Below the pieces are notes generated by a model. That model made no database searches and was not told where the DNA came from. It saw nothing but the letters and a program-made list of their open reading frames with translations. Positions 1-7,681 of a DNA stretch of 17,223 nt are shown here, piece after piece (the first letter of the stretch is position 1; each line of letters opens with the position of its first letter). Origin of the DNA: an uncultured Bacilli bacterium. Its GTDB lineage: Bacteria; Bacillota_I; Bacilli_A; RF39; UBA660. The stretch is taken from assembly GCA_934153655.1 (NCBI GenBank), contig CAKPFH010000031.1, positions 1-17,223 of the forward strand. Reading direction: 5' to 3'. The position numbers were made by a program, and so were the translations under genes.

Positions 1-1968
1 ATTCACGAATTACCAAATGATGCTCCAGTTGGCTCTGATCCTATTAAATATATGAATAAAGAAACGACAGTTTTAGAACTTGATATTCATAAACACAGAA
101 ATAATGATTGTTTTTATCATATCGGGTTTGCCTATGAAGTAGCATCTATTTTAAATAGAAAAGTTAAACTTCCAAGCCTTACTATTAAAGAAGAAAAGAC
201 AAGTGTTCTTGATAAATTAAGTTTAGAAGTTAAAACTAATAAATGTCCTTATTATTTAGCTAAAATGGTAAGTGATGTTGAGATTAAAGAATCTCCTGAT
301 TTTATCAAAAAAAGATTAATTGATGCTGGAATGCGTCCTATTAATAATGTTGTTGATATTTCAAATTATGTTATGTTAGAATATGGTCAACCTCTTCATT
401 TCTTTGATAAAGATAAATTAGGTGATAAAATCTTAGTTCGTGATGCAGTTGACGGTGAGAAAATTACAACCTTAGATAATAAAGAAAGAATATTAACTCA
501 TGATGATATTGTTATTACTAATGGTGTTGAACCTGTTTGTATAGCTGGAGTTATGGGGGGGTTATCAACAGATATTGATAATAATACCAAGAACATTTTA
601 ATTGAAAGTGCTATTTTTGATGGAGTAAGTATTCGTAACACTTCAAGTAGATTAAATTTAAAAAGTGAAGCTTCAATTAGATATGGTAAAGGTTTAAACT
701 ATGAATATACAAGTGATGCCCTAAATCGAGCTTGTCATCTTCTTCAAGAATATGCAAATGCTAAAATATTATCAGGAGTAGTAAGTTTTGATAAAGTTGA
801 TAAAACTTTAAAAGTAGTAAAATTTATGGCAGATGATGTTAATAAAATGTTAGGTATTAATATAAAAGTTAGCGATATGGAACATGAATTTACAAGACTA
901 GGCTTTGCTTATGAATTAGAAAAAGACGAATTTACTGTAACAATTCCTAATCGTAGACTTGATATAGAACCAAATGTAAATGATATAGCCGAAGAAATAG
1001 GAAGACTTTATGGTTATCATAATTTAGTATCAACACTTCCAAAAGTTGCAATTAAAAAAGGTGAATACAAGGGAGATTTATTAATGCGTAAAAATGTTTC
1101 TAAACATATGCGTTCTCTTGGCTTGAATGAAGTTAAAACTTATACTTTAGTATCACCTGAAATGATGAAAACTTATAATTATGAAAACAAAGAAAATGCT
1201 ATTTTACCAAACCCAATGAGTTTAGATAAAAGTGTTGTAAGAACAACTTTAATTCCATCTTTAATTAATATTTATGAATATAATAAAGCTCGAAAAGTAA
1301 AAGATATTTTAATCTATGAAATATCTAAAACTTATGATAGTTTATATAATGAAGATGTAAAATTAACTATGCTTTTAACTGGTAATTATTTAACTAATTC
1401 TTGGAATAATAATTCTATTAAAGTAGATTTTTATTTAGTAAAAGGAATAATTGAAAGTGCTTTAGAATTCTTAGGATTTAAAAATCGTTATAATTTTGAA
1501 AAAAATATTATTTCATTTTTACATGACGGGATATCTGCTAATATCTTACTTGATAGAGAAGCAATTGGAATAATTGGAAAAATTCATCCAAGTATTATAA
1601 AAGATGATGTGTATGTAGCTGAGATTTCTTTAACCAAATTAAATAAAGAAACCAAACCAATCAAATACAAAGAATCATCAAAATACCCAAGTATTATAAA
1701 AGATGTTGCTTTTGTTGTTGATAAAAGTGTTCAATCAGGAACAATTGTTGATTTAATCAAAAAAAGTGGAGGAAGACTACTTACAGATATTCAAGTATTT
1801 GATGTTTACACTGGAGAAAACGTTAAAGAAAATGAAAAATCAATTGCTTATACTTTAACTTTTATGGATGATGCTAAAACTTTAAGTGATGAAGAAGTAA
1901 TGCAAGTATTTAATAAAATAATAGAATATGTAACATCTAAATTAAATTGTAGTGTACGTGATAATTAG
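1..1968 (+). CDS. pheT: Phenylalanyl-tRNA synthetase beta subunit (5' truncated by window edge)
   Basis: This is the beta chain of the (alpha-beta)2 phenylalanyl-tRNA synthetase, which charges tRNA-Phe in the cytoplasm. The frame is open from base 1, and the residues before the first ATG (position 52) already match the family (LPNDAPVGSDPI), so the true start lies upstream. About 655 residues are visible of a protein normally near 800; the missing part would be the N-terminal tRNA-binding EMAP/OB-like domain. The B3/4 editing region is recognisable by SNYVMLEYGQPLHFFD (nt 361-408), the B5 domain lies around nt 800-1020, the inactive synthetase-like core follows, and a C-terminal FDX-ACB anticodon-binding domain spans about nt 1675-1960 (YPSIIKDVAFVVD). 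The TAG stop overlaps the AGGAGG that serves hisS, so the two genes are very probably cotranscribed. pheS would be expected just upstream of the window. Confidence 0.97.
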   Translation: MHELPNDAPVGSDPIKYMNKETTVLELDIHKHRNNDCFYHIGFAYEVASILNRKVKLPSLTIKEEKTSVLDKLSLEVKTNKCPYYLAKMVSDVEIKESPDFIKKRLIDAGMRPINNVVDISNYVMLEYGQPLHFFDKDKLGDKILVRDAVDGEKITTLDNKERILTHDDIVITNGVEPVCIAGVMGGLSTDIDNNTKNILIESAIFDGVSIRNTSSRLNLKSEASIRYGKGLNYEYTSDALNRACHLLQEYANAKILSGVVSFDKVDKTLKVVKFMADDVNKMLGINIKVSDMEHEFTRLGFAYELEKDEFTVTIPNRRLDIEPNVNDIAEEIGRLYGYHNLVSTLPKVAIKKGEYKGDLLMRKNVSKHMRSLGLNEVKTYTLVSPEMMKTYNYENKENAILPNPMSLDKSVVRTTLIPSLINIYEYNKARKVKDILIYEISKTYDSLYNEDVKLTMLLTGNYLTNSWNNNSIKVDFYLVKGIIESALEFLGFKNRYNFEKNIISFLHDGISANILLDREAIGIIGKIHPSIIKDDVYVAEISLTKLNKETKPIKYKESSKYPSIIKDVAFVVDKSVQSGTIVDLIKKSGGRLLTDIQVFDVYTGENVKENEKSIAYTLTFMDDAKTLSDEEVMQVFNKIIEYVTSKLNCSVRDN

Positions 1969-1976
1969 GAGGTTTT

Positions 1977-3266
1977 ATGAAATTAATGAATTTAAAAGGA
2001 ACAACAGATTTTTTACCAAAAGATCAAATTGTTCGTAATAAAATAATTGATGTTTTAAAGCGTAATTTTGAAAAATATGGTTATTTACCAATTGAAACAC
2101 CTATTTTAAATTACTATGATTTATTAGCTTATAAATATGAAAGTGATGCTGAAATATTAAGTGAAATTTATAAGTTAAAAGATCAAGGTGATAGAAATTT
2201 AGGACTTAGATATGATTTAACTGTTCCTTTTTGTAAAGTAATAGGCTTGAATAAAGATTTAAAAATGCCTTTTCGTCGTTATGAAATAGGAAGAGTATTT
2301 AGAAATGGTCCAGTAAAACTAGGAAGAACCAGAGAATTTTATCAATGTGATATTGATGTTGTAGGAATTGATAATAGATTAATTGAAGCTGAACAAATTT
2401 TAATGGCTATTAATACTTATAAAGAATTAGGAATAGATGTAATTGTTAAATACAATAATCGTAAATTAATGTCAGGCTTAATTAAGGAAAGTGGTATTCC
2501 AGAAGAAAAAGTTGTATCAACTATAGGAATAATTGATAAATTAGAAAAAATCACAAGAGAAGAATTAGTTTCTATGTTAAAAGAAATAGATATTCCTGAT
2601 ACTAGTATAGAAAACTTATTAAAATTATTTGTTTATTCTAAAAATGAATATAAAGAAATGTTTGAAAATACTACTAATTCTTTAATTAAAGAAGGTTTAA
2701 CAGAACTTGAAGAATTAGAAACTTATTTAAAAGAATTAAATGTTTTAGATAAATGCGTATTTACATCAACTCTTGCTAGAGGTTTAACTATTTATACGGG
2801 AGTAGTATTTGAATTTTATGATACTAAACTAAGAATAACTGGTGCTCTTGGAGCTGGAGGAAGATACAACAAGATTATAACTGATTTTATGGATAATGGT
2901 TCTTTGTATCCAGCAGTTGGTTTATCATTTGGACTTGAACCAATCTATGAAATTTTAAGACATGAAAAAGAAGAAAAATCTTTAATTGATATTTACTTAG
3001 TTCCGCTTGATACTAATGCCCCATGTTTAAAACTTGCAACTACTTTAAGAGAAAATAATATTAAAGTATTAATTGAAATGAATAAGAAAAAAGTAGGTAA
3101 ATGTTTTGAATATGCTGATAGTGAAAATATTAAATTTATTAGTATAATTGGTAGTAATGAAGTTTCTTCTCGAGTAATAAAAGTTAAAAACTTAAAGACA
3201 AAAGAAGAATTTGAAGTAAAAATAGAAGATTTAACAACTTTTTTACAAAAACATATTGACAATTAG
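1977..3266 (+). CDS. hisS: Histidyl-tRNA synthetase, RYDLT-type
   Basis: This class II synthetase charges tRNA-His. The 429-residue length is normal. RYDLT at residues 78-82 and REFYQCDIDVVG in motif 2 identify it, as does the histidine-binding segment LARGLTIYTG from residue 266, which keeps the catalytic-type Arg (R268). A C-terminal anticodon-binding domain follows (IYLVPLD onward). The RYDLTVPF and REFYQCD signatures resemble the eukaryotic/archaeal-like HisS group rather than the LRPEGT/FHQ form of E. coli HisRS. In the LARGLDYYTG motif, D-Y is replaced by T-I. The ATG at 1977 follows AGGAGG (1967-1972) by four bases. No aspS follows, although hisS-aspS is a common Firmicutes pair. Confidence 0.96.
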   Translation: MKLMNLKGTTDFLPKDQIVRNKIIDVLKRNFEKYGYLPIETPILNYYDLLAYKYESDAEILSEIYKLKDQGDRNLGLRYDLTVPFCKVIGLNKDLKMPFRRYEIGRVFRNGPVKLGRTREFYQCDIDVVGIDNRLIEAEQILMAINTYKELGIDVIVKYNNRKLMSGLIKESGIPEEKVVSTIGIIDKLEKITREELVSMLKEIDIPDTSIENLLKLFVYSKNEYKEMFENTTNSLIKEGLTELEELETYLKELNVLDKCVFTSTLARGLTIYTGVVFEFYDTKLRITGALGAGGRYNKIITDFMDNGSLYPAVGLSFGLEPIYEILRHEKEEKSLIDIYLVPLDTNAPCLKLATTLRENNIKVLIEMNKKKVGKCFEYADSENIKFISIIGSNEVSSRVIKVKNLKTKEEFEVKIEDLTTFLQKHIDN

Positions 3267-3285
3267 TAAGACTTTATAATATAAT
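3256..3285 (+). promoter_or_regulatory. Promoter for tRNA-Ala
   Basis: A full consensus -35 TTGACA (3256-3261) lies inside the last codons of hisS. After an 18-base spacer comes TATAAT (3280-3285); a second overlapping TATAAT at 3275-3280 would give a 13-base spacer, which is too short. The predicted start is near 3292, about 37 bases before the mature tRNA. The tRNA can therefore be transcribed independently of hisS. Confidence 0.75.
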
Positions 3286-3321
3286 TCTATATGTTGTTGC
3301 GTTAGTGGCAATAAGAATTAT
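3281..3321 (+). repeat. Interrupted inverted repeat overlapping the tRNA promoter
   Basis: ATAATTCT (3281-3288) pairs with AGAATTAT (3314-3321), and an inner TTGTTGC (3294-3300) pairs with GCAATAA (3308-3314) around a seven-base loop. Five unpaired bases separate the two helices on the left arm; A3314 can belong to only one helix. The left arm covers the -10 box, so the dyad is only partly in the predicted tRNA precursor. It could be an operator-like dyad, a 3' hairpin on hisS mRNA, or processing structure. No T-run follows, so it is not a typical intrinsic terminator. Confidence 0.4.
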
Positions 3322-3328
3322 ATTTATT

Positions 3329-3404
3329 GGGGCATTAGCTCAGCTGGGAGAGCGTCACGTTTGCACCGTGAAGGTCAGCGGTTCGATCCCGCTATGCTCC
3401 ACCA
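3329..3404 (+). tRNA. tRNA-Ala(UGC)
   Basis: A complete 76-base cloverleaf with encoded CCA (3402-3404). The acceptor stem pairs 3329-3335 with 3394-3400 and includes G3331 opposite T3398, the G3:U70 wobble that is the alanine identity element. The anticodon stem pairs 3355-3359 with 3367-3371, and the anticodon TGC is at 3362-3364. The T arm has AGCGG/CCGCT around TTCGATC. It lies alone, between its own promoter and an intrinsic terminator. Confidence 0.98.
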
Positions 3405-3415
3405 ATATTGTTTAT

Positions 3416-3439
3416 AAATCCTTGAAAAAGGATTTTTTT
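3416..3439 (+). terminator. Intrinsic terminator after tRNA-Ala
   Basis: AAATCCTT (3416-3423) pairs with AAGGATTT (3428-3435) around GAAA, and a seven-T run covers 3433-3439. It begins 12 bases after the tRNA 3' end. Confidence 0.85.
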
Positions 3440-3502
3440 GTACTTATTTTTTTATTTTTACTTAATTAAGATAAAAAAAGCAAAAAATATAAAGTTTTTT
3501 AG

Positions 3503-3530
3503 TTGAATTACTTAAAAAGTGTGATATAAT
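3503..3530 (+). promoter_or_regulatory. Promoter of the rimP-nusA-infB operon
   Basis: TTGAAT (3503-3508), a 16-base spacer and TATAAT (3525-3530), preceded by TGA to make an extended -10 (TGATATAAT). Transcription would start near 3537, just before the leader hairpin. It is the only promoter-like sequence I see ahead of this operon within the window. Confidence 0.75.
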
Positions 3531-3540
3531 TATGTTGTTT

Positions 3541-3568
3541 GAGTGGGAGAGATCCTACTCTTTAATTT
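3541..3568 (+). promoter_or_regulatory. 5' leader hairpin of the rimP-nusA operon
   Basis: GAGTGGGA (3541-3548) pairs with TCCTACTC (3553-3560), eight pairs including one G-U, around a GAGA (GNRA) tetraloop. TTTAATTT follows (3561-3568), a weak T-rich tail. It sits at the very 5' end of the predicted transcript, right before the rimP ribosome binding site, so it could be a weak attenuator or a mRNA-stabilising cap. Similar GAGTGGG hairpins ahead of rimP in other Firmicutes are a recollection, not checked. Confidence 0.55.
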
Positions 3569-3581
3569 AATAAGGAGGAGT

Positions 3582-3842
3582 ATGGAAGATAAAGTAAAAA
3601 CTTTATTAGATGGATCTTTAGAAGAACTTAACTTATTTGTTGATAGTGTTATCTTAGAAAAAGAAGGAAATAATTTATATTTCAGGATTTGTTTAGATAG
3701 TAATGATACTATTGATTTAGATAAGATTGTTAGTGCTACTAAAATAATTGATCCAATTATAACTAATGCCAACTTAGTTGAAGAAAGCTATATACTAGAT
3801 ATTTATGGAAAAAGTAAGGGGAGTGTAAATGATGAATGCTAA
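3582..3842 (+). CDS. rimP: Short ribosome maturation factor RimP (N-terminal domain only)
   Basis: RimP assists 30S subunit maturation. Identity rests on position (first gene, overlapping nusA) and on the N-terminal RimP fold pattern: an amphipathic helix, a strand with ILEKEGNNLYFRICLD, then DLDKIVSATKIIDPII and a YILDIYG strand, matching the family's helix-strand-strand-helix-strand order. The product is only 86 residues, against about 150 in typical RimP, so the C-terminal SH3-like domain is absent. I chose the ATG at 3582 because AGGAGG (3573-3578) lies just before it; a GTG at 3543 lies inside the leader hairpin. The gene ends in TAA within the nusA start region (14-base overlap), so translation of the two is probably coupled. 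No frameshift is evident. Family assignment is likely but rests partly on context. Confidence 0.75.
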   Translation: MEDKVKTLLDGSLEELNLFVDSVILEKEGNNLYFRICLDSNDTIDLDKIVSATKIIDPIITNANLVEESYILDIYGKSKGSVNDEC

Positions 3843-4935
3843 AGAATTTTTAACAGCAGTTGATAATATTGTTAAAGAAAAAGGAATTGATAAGGAAATT
3901 GTTTTTGAAGCCATGGAAACAGCTTTAACTACAGCGTTTAAAAAGAATTATGGAAAAAGTAATAGTAAAGTAGTAATTAATAGAGAAACTGGAGATATTA
4001 AAGTTTATTCTTATTTAACGGTTATATCTGATGATTTAGAGCTTACAGATGAAGAAGGAAATACTTATACGAAGGAAGTAAATCCAGATCTTGAAATTAC
4101 TTTAACAGATGCTAAAAAAATCAATAAAACTCTTGAAGTAGGAGATACAATTGATACTGAAATTAAACCAAAAGAAGATTTTTCAAGAGTTGCAACTTCA
4201 ACTGCTAAACAAGTAGTTGTTCAAAAAATAAGAGAAGCTGAAAGAAGTAGTATCGTATCAGCCTTTGAAGATAAAGAAGGAGAAATGCTTCTTGGAACTG
4301 TTGCTTTAGAAGATACAGATAATTATTATATTGATCTTGGTAAATGTAATGGAATACTTCCAAAAAGAGAAATAATTCCTGGAGAAAAAATTGAAATGGG
4401 TTCAACTATCAAGGTTTATGTTACTAAAATTGATAATTCAGGACGTAATTTAGTTATTAAATTAAGTCGTACTCATTATGGCTTTGTTAAAAGATTATTT
4501 GAACTTGAAATACCCGAATTTGCAAGTGGTAATGTTTTAATGTATGCTGTAGCAAGGGAAGCTGGAGTTAGAAGTAAAGTTGCTGTTTATTCAGAAAAAC
4601 CAAATTTTGATCCAATTGGAGCTTGTATTGGAGAAAAAGGTGTTAGAATTGCTAGCATTATTAAAGAATTAAAAGGTGAAAAAATTGATTTAGTAAAATA
4701 TGACAAAGATCCAAAAGTGTTTATAGAAAATGCTATGGCACCTGCTAAGAATATTACGGTTTTAATAACTGATCCAAAGAAAAATGAAGCTATGGTTTTT
4801 GCTGATAAAGAAAATTTCTCCCTTGCTATTGGTAAAAAAGGAATTAATGCTAAACTTGCAAGTCGTTTAACTAAATACAAACTTGATATTAAAAATGAGG
4901 AAGAAGCAAGTAAACTAGGCATAAAATTACAATAG
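3829..4935 (+). CDS. nusA: Transcription termination/antitermination factor NusA
   Basis: NusA binds RNA polymerase and nascent RNA and modulates pausing, termination and antitermination. The 368-residue protein has the NusA N-terminal RNAP-binding domain (about 1-125), an S1 domain (about 131-200), and two KH domains with GEKG (268-271) in DPIGACIGEKGVRI and GKKG (335-338) in SLAIGKKGINAKLASRL. It ends soon after KH2, without the C-terminal acidic repeats of the proteobacterial form, as is usual in Firmicutes. Two in-frame ATGs (3829 and 3832) are both usable from GGGGAG (3818-3823); 3832 would remove one Met. The start overlaps the end of rimP, and the TAG stop overlaps the rnpM ribosome binding site. 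Confidence 0.97.
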   Translation: MMNAKEFLTAVDNIVKEKGIDKEIVFEAMETALTTAFKKNYGKSNSKVVINRETGDIKVYSYLTVISDDLELTDEEGNTYTKEVNPDLEITLTDAKKINKTLEVGDTIDTEIKPKEDFSRVATSTAKQVVVQKIREAERSSIVSAFEDKEGEMLLGTVALEDTDNYYIDLGKCNGILPKREIIPGEKIEMGSTIKVYVTKIDNSGRNLVIKLSRTHYGFVKRLFELEIPEFASGNVLMYAVAREAGVRSKVAVYSEKPNFDPIGACIGEKGVRIASIIKELKGEKIDLVKYDKDPKVFIENAMAPAKNITVLITDPKKNEAMVFADKENFSLAIGKKGINAKLASRLTKYKLDIKNEEEASKLGIKLQ

Positions 4936-4942
4936 GTGAAGT

Positions 4943-5209
4943 ATGAAAGTTAAAAAAATTCCAATGCGAAGTTGTGTTGTAACTCGTGAAAAATGTGAAA
5001 AAAGAGAATTACTTCGCATTGTAAAAGATAAAGATGGAGTAGTATCAGTAGATTTAACTGGGAAGATGAATGGAAGAGGAGCTTATATAAAAAAAGATTT
5101 AGAAGTTTTAGAAAAAGCCAAGAAAACAAAAGCTCTTGAAAAACATTTAGAAACATCTATTTCAGATAGTATCTACGAAAGTATCGAAAAAATCATAAAA
5201 GAAAATTAA
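4943..5209 (+). CDS. rnpM: YlxR/RnpM family RNA-binding protein (DUF448)
   Basis: A small basic protein of 88 residues matching the YlxR family, described in B. subtilis as a modulator of RNase P (RnpM). The diagnostic start is KKIPMRSCVVTREK, followed by ELLRIVKDKDG, VSVDLTGKMNGRGAYI and a KAKKTKALEKHL helix. The NGRGAYI motif is the strongest family marker. An AGGTGA at 4934-4939 overlapping the nusA stop serves the ATG at 4943. It lies between nusA and infB as in most Firmicutes, but the L7Ae-like ylxQ gene that often follows is missing; infB begins 24 bases later. Confidence 0.92.
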   Translation: MKVKKIPMRSCVVTREKCEKRELLRIVKDKDGVVSVDLTGKMNGRGAYIKKDLEVLEKAKKTKALEKHLETSISDSIYESIEKIIKEN

Positions 5210-5233
5210 AATAAAAAAGAAAGAGGTGTTTGT

Positions 5234-7345
5234 ATGAGTATTTTAGAGTATGCATTAGATGTAAATAAAAACGTTGATGAAATCATTAATTTATGTAAAA
5301 AATTAAATCTTAAACATGAAAGTGAAGATGACATATTAACTGATGATGAGATAATTTTACTTGATAATGAAATAGATTCTTTAAAAGAAAATGAAAATCC
5401 TGATTATGAAATTGATGAAGAACTTGAAAGCAAAGTTGATAATTTAGTTAGTAAAATTGACATTGATTTAGATGAGGTAAGTTCAAAAAAAGAAAAAGTT
5501 AAATCAAAAGTAGAAAGTAAAAATGATGCTAAAATAAAATTTCAAAAGAATAAAAAAGAAATTTATAAACATCGTAATAAACTAATGACTAATAAAGATG
5601 AAGATGATGTTATAGTTTATCATGATAAAATGACACCAGGTACTCTTGCTGGTCTTTTGAAAGTAAATGCTAGTGAAATTATTAAAAAATTATTTAATTT
5701 AGGTATCATGGCTAATGTTAATCAAAATTTAAGTTTTGATACAGTTGAATTGTTATTACTTGATTATAATAAAAAATTAAAAAATGAAGAAAGTGTTGAT
5801 AAAGCTAACTTTGAAAAATATGAAATAGTAGATAATCCAAGTGATTTAGTATCACGTCCTCCTGTTATTACAATAATGGGACATGTTGATCATGGTAAAA
5901 CTACTTTACTTGATACTATTAGAAAAACTAATGTTGCAAGTGGGGAAGCTGGAGGAATTACGCAAGCAATTGGGGCTTATCAAGTTCTTGTAAATGATAA
6001 AAAAGTAACATTTATTGATACTCCAGGCCATGAAGCATTTACCAAGATGCGTTCACGTGGTGCTAGTGTTACTGATATTGTTGTTTTAATTGTTGCTGCT
6101 AATGATGGGGTAATGCCTCAAACTAAAGAAGCAATTGATCATGCTAAAGCAGCTGGTGTTCCAATTGTTGTTGCTGTTAATAAAATTGATTTACCAGAAG
6201 CTAATGTTGATAGGGTTTTAACCGAATTAACTGAATACGGACTTGTTCCAGAAAAATTTGGCGGAGATGTAATTACTTGTAATATCTCAGCTAAAAAAGG
6301 TGATGGTGTTAAAGAATTATTAGAAACCCTTCTTTTAGTAAGTGAACTTGAAGACTTGAAAGCTAATCCAAATCGTTATGCAACCGGAACAGTTCTTGAA
6401 GCTAGAAATGATTCTAAAGTTGGAAGTATTGTTAGTTTACTTGTTCAAAGTGGAACTCTTCGTTTAGGAGATCCAGTTGTAATTGGAACTAGCTATGGTA
6501 AAATTAGAACTTTAAAAGATGATAGAGGAAATAATATTACCAGTGCAACTCCATCAACTCCAGTTGAAATAACCGGTATCAATGAATTACCTTTAGCAGG
6601 GGACAAATTCATGGCTTTTGAAACAGAAAAAGAAGCAAGAACAATTTCCTTGGAAAGACAAGTTAGAAGTAAGAGTGTTGATACTAATAAAGCTGGTATG
6701 AGTTTAGAAGACTTGTTCGGTATGGTTGAAGCTGGGGAAAAAGAAATTAATGTTGTTTTAAAATGTGATGTTAAAGGTAGTGAAGAAGCAGTTAAACAAT
6801 CTCTTGGTAAAATTAATATTGATGGTGTTTGGGTAAATGTTATTAGAAGTGGTGTTGGAGCAATTACAGAAAGTGATATTATTCTTGCTGATGCTTCTCA
6901 TGCTATTATCATTGGTTTTAATGTAAGACCTAATGCTAAAATAATGGATTTTGCTAAAGAAAAAAATGTTGATATTAGATTATATAATATTATTTATAAA
7001 GTTGTAGAAGATATGGAAAGTGCTATTAAAGGAATGCTTGATCCTGTATTTGAAGAAGTTATTTTAGGAGAAGCCGAAGTAAGGCAAATATTCAAATTCT
7101 CAAAAATTGGTATTATAGCAGGATCTCATGTTAATAAAGGTGTTATTAAAAATAATAGTGAGGCAAGACTTATTCGTGATGGTGTAGTTATTTATACTGG
7201 TAAAATTGGTTCTTTACAAAGAGAAAAAGATAGTGTTAAAGAAGTTAAAAATGGTTATGACTGTGGTATCACTCTTGATGGTTATCAAGATATTAAAGAA
7301 GGAGATATCATTGAAACATTTACAAATGTTGAGGTGAAAAAATAA
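5234..7345 (+). CDS. infB: Translation initiation factor IF-2
   Basis: IF-2 is the GTPase that delivers fMet-tRNA to the 30S subunit and promotes subunit joining. The 703-residue protein has G1 GHVDHGKT (216-223), G3 DTPGHE (262-267) and NKID (316-319), followed by the beta-barrel domain II, the IF2-specific domain 3 and the C-terminal fMet-tRNA-binding domain (GEAEVRQIFKFSKIG onward). The N-terminal extension is short and acidic/lysine-rich. It contains one helical IF2_N-like segment at residues about 1-45 and a second at about 130-195 (TPGTLAGLLKVNASEIIKKL). GAGGTG (5223-5228) precedes the start by five bases. The TAA stop and the rbfA ATG share one A (TAATG), which implies translational coupling. 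Confidence 0.98.
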   Translation: MSILEYALDVNKNVDEIINLCKKLNLKHESEDDILTDDEIILLDNEIDSLKENENPDYEIDEELESKVDNLVSKIDIDLDEVSSKKEKVKSKVESKNDAKIKFQKNKKEIYKHRNKLMTNKDEDDVIVYHDKMTPGTLAGLLKVNASEIIKKLFNLGIMANVNQNLSFDTVELLLLDYNKKLKNEESVDKANFEKYEIVDNPSDLVSRPPVITIMGHVDHGKTTLLDTIRKTNVASGEAGGITQAIGAYQVLVNDKKVTFIDTPGHEAFTKMRSRGASVTDIVVLIVAANDGVMPQTKEAIDHAKAAGVPIVVAVNKIDLPEANVDRVLTELTEYGLVPEKFGGDVITCNISAKKGDGVKELLETLLLVSELEDLKANPNRYATGTVLEARNDSKVGSIVSLLVQSGTLRLGDPVVIGTSYGKIRTLKDDRGNNITSATPSTPVEITGINELPLAGDKFMAFETEKEARTISLERQVRSKSVDTNKAGMSLEDLFGMVEAGEKEINVVLKCDVKGSEEAVKQSLGKINIDGVWVNVIRSGVGAITESDIILADASHAIIIGFNVRPNAKIMDFAKEKNVDIRLYNIIYKVVEDMESAIKGMLDPVFEEVILGEAEVRQIFKFSKIGIIAGSHVNKGVIKNNSEARLIRDGVVIYTGKIGSLQREKDSVKEVKNGYDCGITLDGYQDIKEGDIIETFTNVEVKK

Positions 7346-7680
7346 TGCAAGCTGTTAAATTAGAAAGATACAACAATGCCTTTATGGAAGAGTTGAATAT
7401 TATCTTTGGAACGGAAGTTAAAAACGAAGTTTTAAAAAGTGTTGTTGTAACAAGTGTAAAAATAACTAATGATTTAAGCTTTGCTAAAGTATATTATACT
7501 TGCTTTAACGAAGATAAAAAATTAGTTGCCAAAGAGTTAAGAGACAGTGAAGGTTATTTAAGAACTATGCTTGCTAAAAGAATTGATATGCGCCATACCC
7601 CAGAACTTAACTTTGTCTATGACGAATCACTTGAATATGCTAAAAGAATAGAAGACAAAATAAAAGAGATAAATAGTTAA
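7345..7680 (+). CDS. rbfA: 30S ribosome-binding factor RbfA
   Basis: RbfA is a cold-shock ribosome assembly factor that binds the 5' region of 16S rRNA in the 30S subunit. The 111-residue length is normal. The family pattern is seen in the N-terminal helix (KLERYNNAFMEELNIIFGTEV), the strand VVVTSVKITNDLSFAKVYYT, the LRTMLAKRIDMRHTPELNFVYDES core and the C-terminal KRIEDKIKEI helix. Its start overlaps the infB stop by one base, with GAGGTG (7331-7336) inside the end of infB. The gene normally followed by truB is followed here by an acyltransferase gene one base after its stop. Confidence 0.95.
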   Translation: MQAVKLERYNNAFMEELNIIFGTEVKNEVLKSVVVTSVKITNDLSFAKVYYTCFNEDKKLVAKELRDSEGYLRTMLAKRIDMRHTPELNFVYDESLEYAKRIEDKIKEINS

Positions 7681-7681
7681 T

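Noticed and set aside
52..54. ATG at 52 as the start of pheT
   Set aside because: The upstream codons are open and match PheT, so the gene is cut by the window edge.
3447..3479. Inverted repeat TTTTTTTAT/ATAAAAAAA after the tRNA terminator
   Set aside because: Only A-T pairs in very AT-rich DNA; such matches are expected by chance.
3543..3545. GTG as an alternative start of rimP
   Set aside because: It lies inside the leader hairpin with no RBS, while ATG 3582 has AGGAGG directly before it.
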